A DNA stretch of 64,000 bases from Propionicimonas sp. (GCA_013791955.1 VMSW01000007.1:1364001-1428000), one strand, 5' to 3'. Shown: positions 1 through 9,295, numbered from the stretch's first letter. Notes: a model not told the origin generated them from the letters alone. Program-made: numbers and translations.

Positions 1-164
1 GGGTGTTGCGGATCGAGATTGGCGATAGCAGCTGCTTTGACTGCTTGGTCAGCGACCAGACCGGATACGCCGATGGCCGCGGCCAGTATCCAGTACCGGC
101 GCGCGGAATCGTTGGCGTGCTGAGCGGCTATCGCCGTTCCTCCCGCTGCTTGCAGGCCACACAC
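1..164 (-). CDS. lspA: Signal peptidase II, N-terminal part (truncated by window edge)
   Basis: Lipoprotein signal peptidases remove the signal peptide of prolipoproteins in the membrane. The minus-strand frame stays open to the window edge and reads YWILAAAIGVSGLVADQ followed by AVKAAA, which fits the first membrane helix and the conserved D-Q-x-x-K segment of the family. The start is unclear. No ATG is in frame; the only upstream start-type codon I see is GTG at 164, which would overlap the preceding zinc finger gene by 37 bp. A good GGGAGG ribosome site instead sits just before an in-frame ATA at 131. Only about 40 to 55 residues are visible, so the identification rests on one motif and on the position after divIVA and traR. 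Confidence 0.6.
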   Translation of the reverse strand, partial: MCGLQAAGGTAIAAQHANDSARRYWILAAAIGVSGLVADQAVKAAAIANLDPQH

Positions 165-565
165 ATGGTGGCGCGTGGGAATACCTGTAGCCGATCCTTA
201 CCGATCGGTTCGCCACAGGACTCGCAGATCCCGTAGCTCCCCGACTCAAAGAGCCGGAAGGCGTTCTGAGCCTGCTCGAGCATCTCCCGGGCGTTCTGAG
301 CCAGGGACATCTCTTGGTCGCGCTCGAAGTTGGAGGAGCCGACATCGGCCGGGTCACGCCCAGCTCCGTCGCCGCCATCCTCGAAGAGGTCGGCCAAGCC
401 GGCCTCCGCGACCTCGATGGCCTTTTCCATCCTGGCCATTTCGGCCAGGAGCTCCTCACGGATTTCTGCTACTTCTTCCTCGGTCCAGGGCTCTTCGCCC
501 TCAGCAACCGGGAAGGAGGTTACGGGAGCCTTGGGGGTGGCCCCCCGACGCTGGGCCGGTGGCAT
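128..565 (-). CDS. TraR/DksA-family C4 zinc finger protein
   Basis: This 145-aa protein belongs to the DksA/TraR family. The middle is acidic and helical (EELLAEMARMEKAIEVAEAG, then a DGGDGAGRDPAD stretch), and the C-terminus has a four-cysteine zinc finger, CESC and CVAC separated by 17 residues. Family members bind RNA polymerase through the secondary channel or act as small regulators; the actinobacterial homologs that sit beside divIVA and lspA are poorly characterised. The ATG at 565 is chosen because an AGGAGG site lies 7 bases upstream; an upstream start at 613 would fall inside the divIVA terminator. It ends immediately before or within the lspA start region. Confidence 0.8.
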   Translation of the reverse strand: MPPAQRRGATPKAPVTSFPVAEGEEPWTEEEVAEIREELLAEMARMEKAIEVAEAGLADLFEDGGDGAGRDPADVGSSNFERDQEMSLAQNAREMLEQAQNAFRLFESGSYGICESCGEPIGKDRLQVFPRATMCVACKQREERR

Positions 566-612
566 TGTCAGATCCCTCCTGCTGTGATCACTGGGGATGG
601 AGAGTACCAGCA

Positions 613-644
613 AACGCGCCCCGGTCTTTCGACCGGGGCGCGTT
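613..644 (-). terminator. Hairpin terminator after divIVA
   Basis: A perfect 14-bp inverted repeat (613-626 and 631-644, core CGCGCCCCGGTC) with a four-base loop lies 17 bp past the divIVA stop. On the minus strand only TTT follows, so termination may be partial, separating divIVA from traR-lspA. Confidence 0.7.
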
Positions 645-660
645 GCGATTGCGTGGTTTT

Positions 661-1659
661 TTAGCGGCCTTCGCCCAGCAGGGCGTCCAGCCTCGGCGTC
701 GCGGATCCCTGCGACGGCTCGCTGAGCACTCCGGGAGCATTTCCGGGCTCAAGCCGGACCTCGCCGAGCGACCGCAGCTGGCTCTGCAGATGATTGGTCA
801 GCAGGCTGCGGTAGTTGTTCTCGAAGGAACGCAGCTGCTCCACCTTGCTCCGCAGCGTGTCACGCTCCGCTTCGAGCTTGGTGAACATCTCCGCACGACG
901 GCTCTCAGCCTCACCGGTAACCGAGTCGGCACGCTGTTGCGCCTCAGCGGTGACCTTCTCGGCGTTGACCCGAGCCTCAGACTCGATCCGATCGGCGCGA
1001 GTACGCGCATCGGTGAGAGTCTCGTGAGCTTTCCGGTTGGCGCTGTCGATAACGTTCTCGGCCTCAGCGCGAGCTGTTGCCAAGATCCGCTGGGCCTCCA
1101 CCTGGGACTCGCCCACGAGGCGCTCAGCCTGTTCGGTGGCCATCTGCAGCAGCCTGGTGACTGCCGGCGAGGCCTCCGCGGACGTGGTCACCACGATGTT
1201 CTCGATCTTGCCCGTGGAGATCACACTGCCACCGACGGGCATGTGCGACGCCGCGTCGCCAGCCTGACGAAGATTGGCTACCTCAGACCGCAAGGCTTGG
1301 ATCTCGGATTGGGCTCGAGACAGCTCGTCACGAGCCGAACCCAACTCCTGGCTACGCCGGTTGAGTTCTTCACTCCTGCCGGCCAACTCGTTGCGGGTTC
1401 CTTCAAGCTCGGCTTCACGGCGCTGCAGGTCAGCCCTTGCGCGGTCGCTGGCACCGGAGTCGCCGGGGACGAAGACGCTCGAGGGCTGGCTACTGCTCAG
1501 CGACTCGATCTGCTGCTTCAGTGCACCGTTTTCTTCGGTCAGCTGGGCGAGCGTCGCCTCGACTTTGTCGACGAAGTTGTCGACGTCGACCGGCTCATAG
1601 CCGTTTCTCCGCGCCAAGTGAAAGCGGGTCTGGCGGACCTGCTCCAGGGTCAGGGTCAT
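661..1659 (-). CDS. divIVA: Polar growth / division scaffold DivIVA (Wag31)
   Basis: DivIVA (Wag31 in mycobacteria) is a coiled-coil scaffold that collects at curved membrane at poles and septa and directs wall synthesis. The 332-aa product starts with the DivIVA lipid-binding domain (residues 1-40: LTLEQVRQTRF, then GYEPVDVDNFVDKVEATL). A long heptad-rich coiled coil with many E, A, R and Q residues follows, interrupted by a short linker (residues about 60-75) and a region near DAASHMPVGGSVISTG. The C-terminal end (SEPSQGSATPRLDALLGEGR) is likely disordered. GAGGTGAG lies just before the ATG. It follows yggT in the dcw cluster, with about 150 bp between them that could hold its own promoter, and is followed by a hairpin terminator. 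Confidence 0.93.
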   Translation of the reverse strand: MTLTLEQVRQTRFHLARRNGYEPVDVDNFVDKVEATLAQLTEENGALKQQIESLSSSQPSSVFVPGDSGASDRARADLQRREAELEGTRNELAGRSEELNRRSQELGSARDELSRAQSEIQALRSEVANLRQAGDAASHMPVGGSVISTGKIENIVVTTSAEASPAVTRLLQMATEQAERLVGESQVEAQRILATARAEAENVIDSANRKAHETLTDARTRADRIESEARVNAEKVTAEAQQRADSVTGEAESRRAEMFTKLEAERDTLRSKVEQLRSFENNYRSLLTNHLQSQLRSLGEVRLEPGNAPGVLSEPSQGSATPRLDALLGEGR

Positions 1660-1810
1660 TGCTCACCTCACGTGCTCGGTTACGAACCTCGGCCAAGCCG
1701 GGACTCGTTAGGTCGTTCTCAGGCTAGTGCAGCCCGATTGATCAATCCAATAACCAACAGTATTGCGTGGCCCGGGGGTAAACCGGAGGTACAGACATTT
1801 TTCCTCGCCG

Positions 1811-2089
1811 CTACCACAGGGTTCTGGCCAGCCAGAGCACGGCCAGGTACAGCAGCAGGAAGGCGAGATCGAGATTCACCTGACCCAACCGCAACACCGG
1901 CACGACCCGCCCCAGGAGACTCAAGGGTGGATCGGTGAGGGTCGCGACGGCCTCGGCAATCACTTGCAGGGGCCCAACCGGGCGCCAATCTCGGATCAGC
2001 ACCGGCATCCAGGTAAGTGCGGCGCGAGCGGTCAGCACGGCTAAATAGGCCCACGCCAAGAAGCCGAGCACCGCGAGCACAATCTGCAT
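1811..2089 (-). CDS. YggT family membrane protein
   Basis: This small (92-aa) integral membrane protein of the YggT family has two hydrophobic segments: residues 2-24 (IVLAVLGFLAWAYLAVLTAR) and about 70-92 (LDLAFLLLYLAVLWLARTLW). Between them is the conserved DPPLSLLGRVVP loop. YggT proteins sit next to sepF and divIVA in actinobacteria and are thought to take part in envelope or division processes, but no biochemical role is established. The ribosome site is weak; the short distance to sepF (14 bp) suggests translation within the same transcript. Confidence 0.85.
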   Translation of the reverse strand: MQIVLAVLGFLAWAYLAVLTARAALTWMPVLIRDWRPVGPLQVIAEAVATLTDPPLSLLGRVVPVLRLGQVNLDLAFLLLYLAVLWLARTLW

Positions 2090-2103
2090 TAAGGCTTGTC
2101 AGC

Positions 2104-2589
2104 TCAGGATTGATTGAAGAATCCGCCAGCGAGGCGCTCTTTGTCCTCTGCGGTCACCGACACATTGTGTGGCGAGAGGAGGAAGACCTTGCTGGTGATG
2201 CGCTCAATGCTTCCGCGCAACCCAAAGATCAGCCCGGCCGAGAAGTCGACTAGGCGCTTGGCGTCGGCCTCATCCATGTCGGAGACGTTCATGATCACCG
2301 GGACGCCTTCGCGGAAGTTCTCCCCGATCGTGCGCGCCTCGTTGTAGGTGCGGGGGTGCACCGTGATGATCCGATTGATGTCGGCAACCCGGGGCTGATC
2401 GCGAACCGGACGCCGCGACTCGAGCTCGGTAACCGTCGCCGGTGCGTCCGGCGTAGTGCCTGGCCTAGCCAACTCGCGCGGTGCTGGCACCTGCTCAGTG
2501 ACATCGTCAGCCTGCGGATCAACCTCGGAGTAGTCATCGTCCGAGACCAAGCCGAGCCAAACAGCGGCCTTCCTCAAGCCATCAGCCAT
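2104..2589 (-). CDS. sepF: Cell division protein SepF
   Basis: SepF polymerises into rings, binds the C-terminal tail of FtsZ and tethers the Z ring to the membrane; actinobacteria lack FtsA and ZipA and depend on it. The 161-aa product has an N-terminal amphipathic membrane-binding helix (ADGLRKAAVWLGL), an acidic and proline-rich linker (residues 18-65), and the globular SepF core from about residue 70 (INRIITVHPRTYNEARTIG, later VIMNVSDMDEADAKRLVDFS and GLRGSIERITSKVFLLSP). The second ATG (2589) is preferred because AAAGGGG lies about 7 bases upstream; the first ATG at 2595 touches the ribosome site. It lies between pgeF and yggT, the usual actinobacterial order. Confidence 0.93.
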   Translation of the reverse strand: MADGLRKAAVWLGLVSDDDYSEVDPQADDVTEQVPAPRELARPGTTPDAPATVTELESRRPVRDQPRVADINRIITVHPRTYNEARTIGENFREGVPVIMNVSDMDEADAKRLVDFSAGLIFGLRGSIERITSKVFLLSPHNVSVTAEDKERLAGGFFNQS

Positions 2590-2698
2590 AGTCATGCCCC
2601 TTTAGGTTGCCGTACTCAGAAAAACTGTAACCCGATCCGTCGCCGGAGCCGGGAAGGCCGCCAACGACACGCGACGACGACCTTAGGTCAACTGCGAC

Positions 2699-3406
2699 TC
2701 AGGGCAACCACACCACACCGGCCTGCCGGCCAGCTGCGGTGCCATCTCGTCGATGGGAATGCAGGGTCGGGGTCGTGCGGGTGCAGGGGTCAACCCGGCT
2801 CACCACGCAGTCCAGGCCCGCCAGCTGCTCAGCTGCGGCCCGGCCCAGGTCCAGACTGGGGGTCCCCCAGCTCGTCCAAGCCGCGGCAGCAGGCATTTGC
2901 TGGCAGTAGTCCTCGCGCAGCTCTGCTGGCACTTCATAGCAGGCCCCGCAGATGTGCGGACCGATCCAGGCCGAGATCGCCCCAGCGCCAAGCCGACGCA
3001 TTTGTTCAATCACCGAAACCAACACCCCACCAGCCAAACCAACCCGGCCGGCGTGGGCTGCCCCGATGACCCCGGCCTGGGAATCAGCCAGCAGCACCGG
3101 GAGGCAATCTGCCACGCGCACCGCCAACCCGAGCCGCCTGCTGCTAGTCACCAGCCCATCGGCGTGCTCGACTGCAACGGCCCGGGCATCGCTGGCTGAG
3201 GAGACCACCAGCGTCCGATCCCCATGCACCTCGTAGGCGTTGAGCACTGGCAGCCCGAGCTCGGCCTCCACCAGATCCCAGTCAGCTCCGCGCCAACTCG
3301 AGGCACTTCGCAAAGTCAGATCCAACCGCCCACCACTTGGGGCGACCGCATTGAAGAAAGCGATCCCGACGCCATCGGCGCCGGGATCGTTGGTGAAGCT
3401 ATACAC
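2699..3406 (-). CDS. pgeF: Peptidoglycan editing factor PgeF / YfiH-family protein
   Basis: This 235-aa member of the YfiH (DUF152, 'multicopper laccase') family carries the conserved ligand residues: VHGDR, ADCLPVLLAD, a histidine in AAHAGRVGL, the cysteine of CGACYEV, and HSHRRDG near the end. Proteins of this family have been reported to act as purine nucleoside phosphorylase/adenosine deaminase and, in E. coli, to prevent misincorporation of serine into peptidoglycan. The HAGRVGLAGG segment departs from the more common HAGWRGL. Translation likely starts at GTG 3406, with GGAGG about 9 bases upstream. It lies 24 bp downstream of ftsZ, as in other actinobacteria. Confidence 0.88.
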   Translation of the reverse strand: MYSFTNDPGADGVGIAFFNAVAPSGGRLDLTLRSASSWRGADWDLVEAELGLPVLNAYEVHGDRTLVVSSASDARAVAVEHADGLVTSSRRLGLAVRVADCLPVLLADSQAGVIGAAHAGRVGLAGGVLVSVIEQMRRLGAGAISAWIGPHICGACYEVPAELREDYCQQMPAAAAWTSWGTPSLDLGRAAAEQLAGLDCVVSRVDPCTRTTPTLHSHRRDGTAAGRQAGVVWLP

Positions 3407-3430
3407 CGTTGCCTGCCTCCTGAACTGGAG

Positions 3431-4582
3431 CTACTTCAGGAAGTCGGGGACGTCCAGCTCATCGTCAGCCACCGGCGCTCGGCGGACCTCAGCAACCGGA
3501 GCCGGAACCGGAACCGGCACCTCTGCCGTCTCATCGCTGGGGCTCACCCGCGGTTCAGCCATCACCGGAGCTGTGGCCATTGGCTTACGGGGCTCGATTT
3601 TCGGATCAAACCGGGTGGTGCGTTTCGGCGGCGCTCCCCCGTCAAAGCCAGCCGCGATGACCGTCACTCGAACCTCATCACCGAGCGCATCGTCAATCAC
3701 GGTGCCAAAGATGATGTTGGCATCCTCATGCGCAGCAGCCTCGATCAGGTTCGCCGCGGCTGAGACCTCGAACAGACCGAGATCGGAACCGCCAGCGATC
3801 GACAACAACACGCCATGTGCGCCTTCGATGCTGGCCTCCAGGAGTGGCGACGATACTGCCATCTCCGCAGCGGCGCGGGCCCGATCCTCGCCCCGGGCGG
3901 AGCCGATCCCCATCAGGGCCGAACCGGCGTTCTGCATTACCGCCTTCACATCAGCGAAGTCGAGGTTGATCAAGCCAGGGGTCGTAATCAGATCGGTGAT
4001 GCCGGAGACACCCTGCATCAGCACCTGGTCGGCTTGGCGGAAAGCGTCCAGGATCGCAACGTGATGGTCGGTCATCTCCAGCAACTTGTCGTTGGGGATG
4101 ACGATCAGCGTGTCGACCTCTTCGCGCAGGCTTGCGATGCCGTCCTCGGCCTGGCCGGAGCGTCGTCGACCCTCAAAGCTGAATGGGCGGGTCACCACGC
4201 CGATGGTCAAGGCGCCCAAGGAGCGCGCAATCCGAGCGACCACCGGGGCGCCACCGGTACCGGTGCCACCGCCTTCGCCAGCGGTAACGAACACCATATC
4301 GGCGCCCTTGATTACCTCTTCGATTTCGTCGGCGTGGTCTTCGGCGGCCTGTCGCCCCTTGATCGGGTCGGCGCCAGCGCCGAGGCCACGGGTGAGGTCA
4401 CGGCCGATGTCGAGTTTCACGTCGGCATCACTCATCAAGAGCGCTTGGGCGTCGGTGTTAACCGCAATGAACTCAACGCCGCGAAGACCGGATTCAATCA
4501 TCCGGTTCACCGCGTTGACGCCACCGCCGCCAACCCCAACCACCTTGATGATGGCCAGGTAATTCTGGGAGGCAGTTGCCAC
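3431..4582 (-). CDS. ftsZ: Cell division GTPase FtsZ
   Basis: FtsZ is the bacterial tubulin homolog that forms the Z ring. The 383-aa protein shows the nucleotide-binding loops [13 protein letters not shown] and the tubulin signature [14 protein letters not shown], the T7 catalytic loop [11 protein letters not shown], and a variable proline-rich linker. The C-terminal peptide [11 protein letters not shown] is the binding site for SepF and FtsW-type partners. I place the start at GTG 4582 because AGGGTGGG lies five bases upstream and the N-terminus ([16 protein letters not shown]) then matches the family; GTG 4591 would add three residues. A 186-bp gap to ftsQ, with a palindrome ACTCTAGAGT near 4732-4741, probably holds ftsZ-specific promoters. 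Confidence 0.97.
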   Translation of the reverse strand: MATASQNYLAIIKVVGVGGGGVNAVNRMIESGLRGVEFIAVNTDAQALLMSDADVKLDIGRDLTRGLGAGADPIKGRQAAEDHADEIEEVIKGADMVFVTAGEGGGTGTGGAPVVARIARSLGALTIGVVTRPFSFEGRRRSGQAEDGIASLREEVDTLIVIPNDKLLEMTDHHVAILDAFRQADQVLMQGVSGITDLITTPGLINLDFADVKAVMQNAGSALMGIGSARGEDRARAAAEMAVSSPLLEASIEGAHGVLLSIAGGSDLGLFEVSAAANLIEAAAHEDANIIFGTVIDDALGDEVRVTVIAAGFDGGAPPKRTTRFDPKIEPRKPMATAPVMAEPRVSPSDETAEVPVPVPAPVAEVRRAPVADDELDVPDFLK

Positions 4583-4768
4583 TTGACCCACCCTAACTGA
4601 GCAATCGAGAAAAACTTGGTCCGCAGAAGCGCAGGCGGGGAAGGTGCGTGCTCCGACGTGTTCTCAAGGGTATGAGGGGGCTTTTGGGCTTGTCCAAGAA
4701 TGGTCCGGGCCACGGCGAGTCCCTCAACTGTGACTCTAGAGTTCCCGAACGGGTGACACCGGCGGCCG

Positions 4769-5488
4769 TCATCTCTTTGTCGGAAACCCCGGAGCCGAGA
4801 CATCGAAGACGCGGCCGCCTTTGGTCAACAAATCGTCCAACACCTGGCTCTTCAGGGTCGACTGCTCCGCACTACCCCAAATCACTCGGACGCCATCGCG
4901 GAACTTCAACTCGATCCCGTCGCGGGTGCGCGCCTCCACCCGCTCCACCTTTGCGGCGGTGTCGGCGCTGAGCGCTGAGAAGACCGTCCCCACGTCGGCC
5001 AGCAACTGCTGGTCGGAGGCCGGAGCCGCCACCAGCACCAACCCTGAGGGCAGTTCGGTCACCGTTTGAAAGACCACGCCAGCAGCGTCGGCCAACAAAT
5101 ACCCGCCGTCGGTGGGAATCGCGAGGCGCGCACGGCGCTCGGTGATGGTGATCTGCAGAGTGTCGGGCCAGGCTCGCGAAACCGTCACCTCGCCCACCGG
5201 CGGCAGGCCGGCCACCTGATCAGCCACCGCGTTGGCGTCAACCGCGGCCAGCGGCGTCCCTACCCGCACCCCGGCAGCGGCGATGACTTGCTGTTTGGTG
5301 AGCACCTTGGTGCCCGAAACTGCGATCTTCTGAATCGCGAAGGCTGGGGAGAAACCGACCAGGTAGATCAGTCCGGCCACCACCAGTGCCACCAAGACCC
5401 AGGCAAGCACCGTGGCGGTTCGGCCTCGCTTGCGCTGATCCGCCCGCAACTTCAGCCGACTGGTGGCATCAGTCACCTTTGGACTCAC
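4769..5488 (-). CDS. ftsQ: Divisome protein FtsQ
   Basis: FtsQ is a bitopic membrane protein that recruits the FtsB/FtsL partners to the septum. The 239-aa product has a basic cytoplasmic N-terminus (SRLKLRADQRKRGR), one transmembrane segment (about residues 27-49, VLAWVLVALVVAGLIYLVGF), a POTRA domain (FAIQKIAVSGTKVLTKQQVI) and a beta domain (ITERRARLAIPTDGGYLLADAAGVVF). GTG 5488 overlaps the murC stop in a GTGA, implying translational coupling. Confidence 0.92.
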   Translation of the reverse strand: MSPKVTDATSRLKLRADQRKRGRTATVLAWVLVALVVAGLIYLVGFSPAFAIQKIAVSGTKVLTKQQVIAAAGVRVGTPLAAVDANAVADQVAGLPPVGEVTVSRAWPDTLQITITERRARLAIPTDGGYLLADAAGVVFQTVTELPSGLVLVAAPASDQQLLADVGTVFSALSADTAAKVERVEARTRDGIELKFRDGVRVIWGSAEQSTLKSQVLDDLLTKGGRVFDVSAPGFPTKR

Positions 5489-6906
5489 CGATCAGGCCCC
5501 TCGCCCAACTCGCGGGCCAACTTGGGGCCGACCTTGGTGACATCACCGGCACCGATGGTCAACACCACGTCCCCGGGACGCACCAGGGCTGCCAGCAGTG
5601 ACACCCCTTCGTCGAGACTCTCGGCATAGCTAACCCGGCCAGCGCCGACGACGGCCCTGGCCGCTTTGGCGACCAGCTCCCCGGTGACCCCCTCGATGGG
5701 GTCCTCCCTGGCCGGATAGATGCCGAGCACCACAATCTGGTCCGCGATGGCCAATGCAACTCCGAAAGCCTCCGCGAAGTCGCGAGTACGGGTGAAGAGG
5801 TGCGGTTGGAAGCAGGCGACCAGGCGTTGTTCGCCGGCCAGACCTCGGGCCGCTGTCAGGGTGGCGGCCACTTCTGTCGGATGGTGGGCGTAGTCGTCGA
5901 AGATCCGTACCCCTTTGACCTCAGCCACCAGCTGAAACCGTCGGTAAGTGCCCGAGAATGCGCCGGCGGCTGCCCGCAGCGCGGCACCGTCGATTCCCAG
6001 CAGCCGCCCAACGGCGTAGGCAGCCGCCAGGTTGTGCAGGTTGTAGCGACCAGGCACGGCCAACTTCAGCGGCCCGGAATCGCCGTCGGCACTCAGCACG
6101 GCCGATCCGCCGGACCCGCCCAACTGCAACTCGGTGAGGAGAACTTCAGCCTGTGGGCTCTCGCCGAAAGTGAGGACCTGCTTACCAGCAGCGCGGATGG
6201 CCGGGATCAACTCCTGGGCGCCGGGGTCATCGGCGCTGATCACCACAGCCGACACCGTCTCGGCCGTGGCCAGCCGGACGAACCCTTCGGCATATGCCTT
6301 CGGGGTGCCCCAGTTGTCCAAGTGGTCAGATTCGACATTGGTGATCACGACGATCTCAGCCGGATATTGCAGGTAGGAGCCGTCGCTTTCGTCGGCTTCC
6401 ACTACGAAAGCTGCGCCCTGGCCCAGCTGATGGCTTCGGCCGGTGGTGGTCAGCGGTGACCCAACCACGTAGCTGGGGTCCGCTCCGGCCTCGTCCAGCA
6501 GGGTTGCGGTCATCGCCGAGGTGGTCGTTTTCCCATGAGTTCCGGTGACCGCAACCCCGCGTCGGCCCAACATCAGGGCCCCCAGCGCCGCACTGCGGTG
6601 CCAGATGCGCAGACCCCGCCGACGAGCCTCGGCAAGTTCGGGGTTGGTCTCACGCACTGCGGTGGAGACGACCACGGTCGAAGCATCGCCCAACTGGTCG
6701 CGGTGATGGCCAACAAAGGTCCGCACGCCGGATTGCTCGAGCCTGGCCAGGTTGTCCGAAGTGACCTGGTCACTACCACTGGTGGCTACCCCCAGTTGGC
6801 CGAACATGGCAGCTATCCCACTCATTCCGGCGCCGCCGACGGCGATGAAGTGCACCGCCCCCAAAGCGTGTGGTGGCAGCAGTTCGACCGGCTCGATCAG
6901 AGGCAT
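5485..6906 (-). CDS. murC: UDP-N-acetylmuramate--L-alanine ligase
   Basis: MurC adds L-alanine to UDP-MurNAc, the first peptide addition in peptidoglycan precursor synthesis. The 473-aa protein has the N-terminal UDP-binding motif VGGAGMSGIA, the Mur ligase P-loop GTHGKTTT, the central VVEADESDGS and NVESDHLDNWG motifs, and DDYAHHPTE before the C-terminal domain. I prefer ATG 6906, five bases after the murG stop; TTG 6924 would give six more residues and a 14-bp overlap, and neither has a strong ribosome site. The end overlaps ftsQ by four bases. Confidence 0.95.
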   Translation of the reverse strand: MPLIEPVELLPPHALGAVHFIAVGGAGMSGIAAMFGQLGVATSGSDQVTSDNLARLEQSGVRTFVGHHRDQLGDASTVVVSTAVRETNPELAEARRRGLRIWHRSAALGALMLGRRGVAVTGTHGKTTTSAMTATLLDEAGADPSYVVGSPLTTTGRSHQLGQGAAFVVEADESDGSYLQYPAEIVVITNVESDHLDNWGTPKAYAEGFVRLATAETVSAVVISADDPGAQELIPAIRAAGKQVLTFGESPQAEVLLTELQLGGSGGSAVLSADGDSGPLKLAVPGRYNLHNLAAAYAVGRLLGIDGAALRAAAGAFSGTYRRFQLVAEVKGVRIFDDYAHHPTEVAATLTAARGLAGEQRLVACFQPHLFTRTRDFAEAFGVALAIADQIVVLGIYPAREDPIEGVTGELVAKAARAVVGAGRVSYAESLDEGVSLLAALVRPGDVVLTIGAGDVTKVGPKLARELGEGPDR

Positions 6907-6910
6907 CTGT

Positions 6911-8017
6911 TCAGTCTTTACCAACGGCCAGGCTCAACACCAACTGAGCCAATGCTCGCGCAGCCCCAGACGGGGCCAAAGCGCGGCAGGTGTCCGACAT
7001 CAGCCGGAGCCGCGCCGGATCGCCAATCAGCTCCTGCACTTCACCCACCAGACGGTCAGCCGTGAGCTCGGCATCCTCAACTCGGACACCAGCGCGGGCG
7101 TTGATTAGAAAATCGGCATTGCGGGCCTGCTCACCGTTGCCGTGCGGCAGCGGCACAAAAATCGTCGGCAGCCCGGTCATCGCGGTCTCCATCACGGTGG
7201 CGGCACCGGATCGTCCCAACATCAGATCTGCCGCGGCGTAGGCCAGGCCCATGTCGCTGACGTAGCCGAGTGGCCGATAGGTGGCACCGGTCTGGGGGTC
7301 TTCGATCGGCTGGTTCTGATCGGTGAAGTTCGCCGAACCCAATACGTGCAGGACGCTGATCCCGCCAGCGAGCAGGCGCCGCGCGGCATCGATAGTGGCC
7401 AGGTTGAGGCTGCGGGCGCCCTGCGAACCACCTGAGACCAGCAGCACCGGACCGGTTTTGGGCAGACCGAACTCCACCCGTCCAGCTGGACCGGTGGCCT
7501 GCCGGTCGAGGCCGGCGATGGCCGCGCGTACCGGCAACCCAAGCATCTGAGCGTGCGGCAGATCGGTGGCCGGGAAGGTGGTCACCACGTGGGGGGTGAA
7601 CAAGGCGGCGATCTTGTTGGCCAACCCAGACACGGCATTGCCCTCGTGCACCACCAGCGGGATCTTCTCCCGCCGGGCGGCCAGGTAGACCGGTAGCGAT
7701 ACATACCCGCCGAAACCAACCACCACCTGGGCACGATGTCCCCGCAGCAGTGCGCGGGACTGATTGACCGCTGCACGCAGCCGCGTGGGCACGCGCACCA
7801 GATCCCCGGACGGGCGCCTGGGCAGCGGCACCGCCGGAATCATCGCCAACTCCAAGCCGGCCTCTGGGATCACCCGGGATTCCAGTCCTTTGGGGGTGCC
7901 AACACAGAGAATGTCGACCTCAGCAAGTTCGGCCAACTGCTCAGCGGTGGCGATCAACGGCGAAGTATGGCCGGCGGTACCACCACCGGCCATCACAACT
8001 CTGATCGGACTGCTCAC
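6911..8017 (-). CDS. murG: UDP-GlcNAc:lipid I GlcNAc transferase MurG
   Basis: MurG transfers GlcNAc from UDP-GlcNAc to lipid I, making lipid II at the cytoplasmic face. The 368-aa protein has the GT28 glycine-rich loop AGGGTAGHTSPLIA at the N-terminus, VVGFGGYVSLPVYLAA, the C-domain motif LLVSGGSQGARSLN, and the donor site GRSGAATVMETAMTGLPTIFVPLPH. The start GTG 8017 forms a GTGA overlap with the ftsW stop and is preceded by a G-rich ribosome site; the same frame is open further upstream but runs inside ftsW. Confidence 0.95.
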   Translation of the reverse strand: MSSPIRVVMAGGGTAGHTSPLIATAEQLAELAEVDILCVGTPKGLESRVIPEAGLELAMIPAVPLPRRPSGDLVRVPTRLRAAVNQSRALLRGHRAQVVVGFGGYVSLPVYLAARREKIPLVVHEGNAVSGLANKIAALFTPHVVTTFPATDLPHAQMLGLPVRAAIAGLDRQATGPAGRVEFGLPKTGPVLLVSGGSQGARSLNLATIDAARRLLAGGISVLHVLGSANFTDQNQPIEDPQTGATYRPLGYVSDMGLAYAAADLMLGRSGAATVMETAMTGLPTIFVPLPHGNGEQARNADFLINARAGVRVEDAELTADRLVGEVQELIGDPARLRLMSDTCRALAPSGAARALAQLVLSLAVGKD

Positions 8018-9282
8018 GATCGCCCCACCCTTGCTGTCGTCACCAGCGCTTTGGTCTTGTTTCGGTTCCGCTTGCGAGCATACGCGCGAGCATCGGGCTC
8101 CTGTCGAGCGCAGGCCAGCAGCACGCCCAGGCCCATCAAATTGGCCATCAGCGCCGAACCGCCATAGGACAGCAGCGGTAGCGGGACGCCAAGCACTGGC
8201 ACCATCCGCAGTACCACCGCAATGTTCAGCAACGCCTGGATCATGAACCAACTGGTGACACCGGCGGCCAGATAGCGGGAGAACCGATCATCAGAGCGCA
8301 TGGCGATCCGCAGGCCGGCATAGCCCAGCACCAGGAAGAGCCCCAGTACCGACAGCGTCCCAACCAAGCCGAGCTCTTCCCCGATGATGGCCAACACGTA
8401 GTCAGTGTGCGATTCGACCAGGCCACTCCACTTCTGTCGACTCGCGCCGAGTCCTAGCCCCCACCAACCCCCTGAGGCCAAGGCCGAGATCGCCTTCATC
8501 GGTTGGTGATTCACCCCTAGCGGGTCACTGGTGGGGTTGAAGAAGCCAAAGATCCGGCTCATCCGGTTGGGCGAGGCGATGACCAGCCCAATTACGCCAG
8601 CACCCACTGTTGCCACCAGTCCAGCGATCACTTTCCAGGACGCACCGACGTACCACAAGGTGACTAGGACCAGTGCCCCCATGATCAGGCCGGTGCCAAG
8701 GTCGTCCTGAAGCACTACCAAAGCGATGAGGACCAGTGAGATCGGCAGGAACGGGATCAGCAGGTGCCAGGGGTCAGCGAGCTTCTTGTGCTTGCGCGCC
8801 AGGACGTCCGCACCCCACATCACGATGGCGAGCTTGGCTAGCTCCGACGGTTGGATGCGGAACCAGGGGTTGCCGAACTGAACCCAGTTGGTGTTGCCAT
8901 TGTTGGTGAAACCCAGCGAGGTGAAGGTGAGCAACTGCAGAACTAACGCACCCACCACCAGCGCCCAAGCCACCACTTTGAGGTGGCGCGGCTGCATCTT
9001 GGCGAGAACGAAGGCGCCCACCCCACCCAGGATCAGGAAGACGACCTGGCGCTTCACGAAGTAATAGGCGTCGCCCCAGCGGGTGAATGCGTAAACGCTG
9101 GAGGCGGAAAGAACCATAACCATGCCCAGGGCCAACAGCAGCACCGCAGGCACGAGCACCAAATAGAAGCTGGCCTGAGGATGCGCCAGCCACTCGACCA
9201 CGAGACTTCTTCGACGCCGCGGGTATGCAGACGCCGATTCAGTGCCGTGACGATCCGCAATGGGGGAAGCCAGGATCGCCAA
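8014..9282 (-). CDS. ftsW: SEDS glycosyltransferase FtsW
   Basis: FtsW is the septal SEDS-family peptidoglycan glycosyltransferase and partner of FtsI. The 422-aa protein shows about ten hydrophobic segments, an N-terminal cytoplasmic arginine-rich stretch (AYPRRRRSLVVEW), GMVMVLSASS, the conserved WVQFGNPWFRIQPSELAK loop and the second large loop QPMKAISALASGGWWGLGLG. LPLLSYGGSALMANLMGLG lies near the C-terminus. The start is TTG 9282, 13 bp after murD, with GGGGG about 11 bases upstream; this start is less sure than the gene itself. Confidence 0.94.
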   Translation of the reverse strand: MAILASPIADRHGTESASAYPRRRRSLVVEWLAHPQASFYLVLVPAVLLLALGMVMVLSASSVYAFTRWGDAYYFVKRQVVFLILGGVGAFVLAKMQPRHLKVVAWALVVGALVLQLLTFTSLGFTNNGNTNWVQFGNPWFRIQPSELAKLAIVMWGADVLARKHKKLADPWHLLIPFLPISLVLIALVVLQDDLGTGLIMGALVLVTLWYVGASWKVIAGLVATVGAGVIGLVIASPNRMSRIFGFFNPTSDPLGVNHQPMKAISALASGGWWGLGLGASRQKWSGLVESHTDYVLAIIGEELGLVGTLSVLGLFLVLGYAGLRIAMRSDDRFSRYLAAGVTSWFMIQALLNIAVVLRMVPVLGVPLPLLSYGGSALMANLMGLGVLLACARQEPDARAYARKRNRNKTKALVTTARVGRS

Positions 9283-9295
9283 CGCGCGTTGCCCC

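Noticed and set aside
175-1938. Long plus-strand open frame over divIVA and traR
   Set aside because: It is antisense to clear divIVA, yggT and zinc-finger genes; its composition (Arg/Pro/Ser-rich) is the shadow of GC-rich codons, and it has no recognisable domain.
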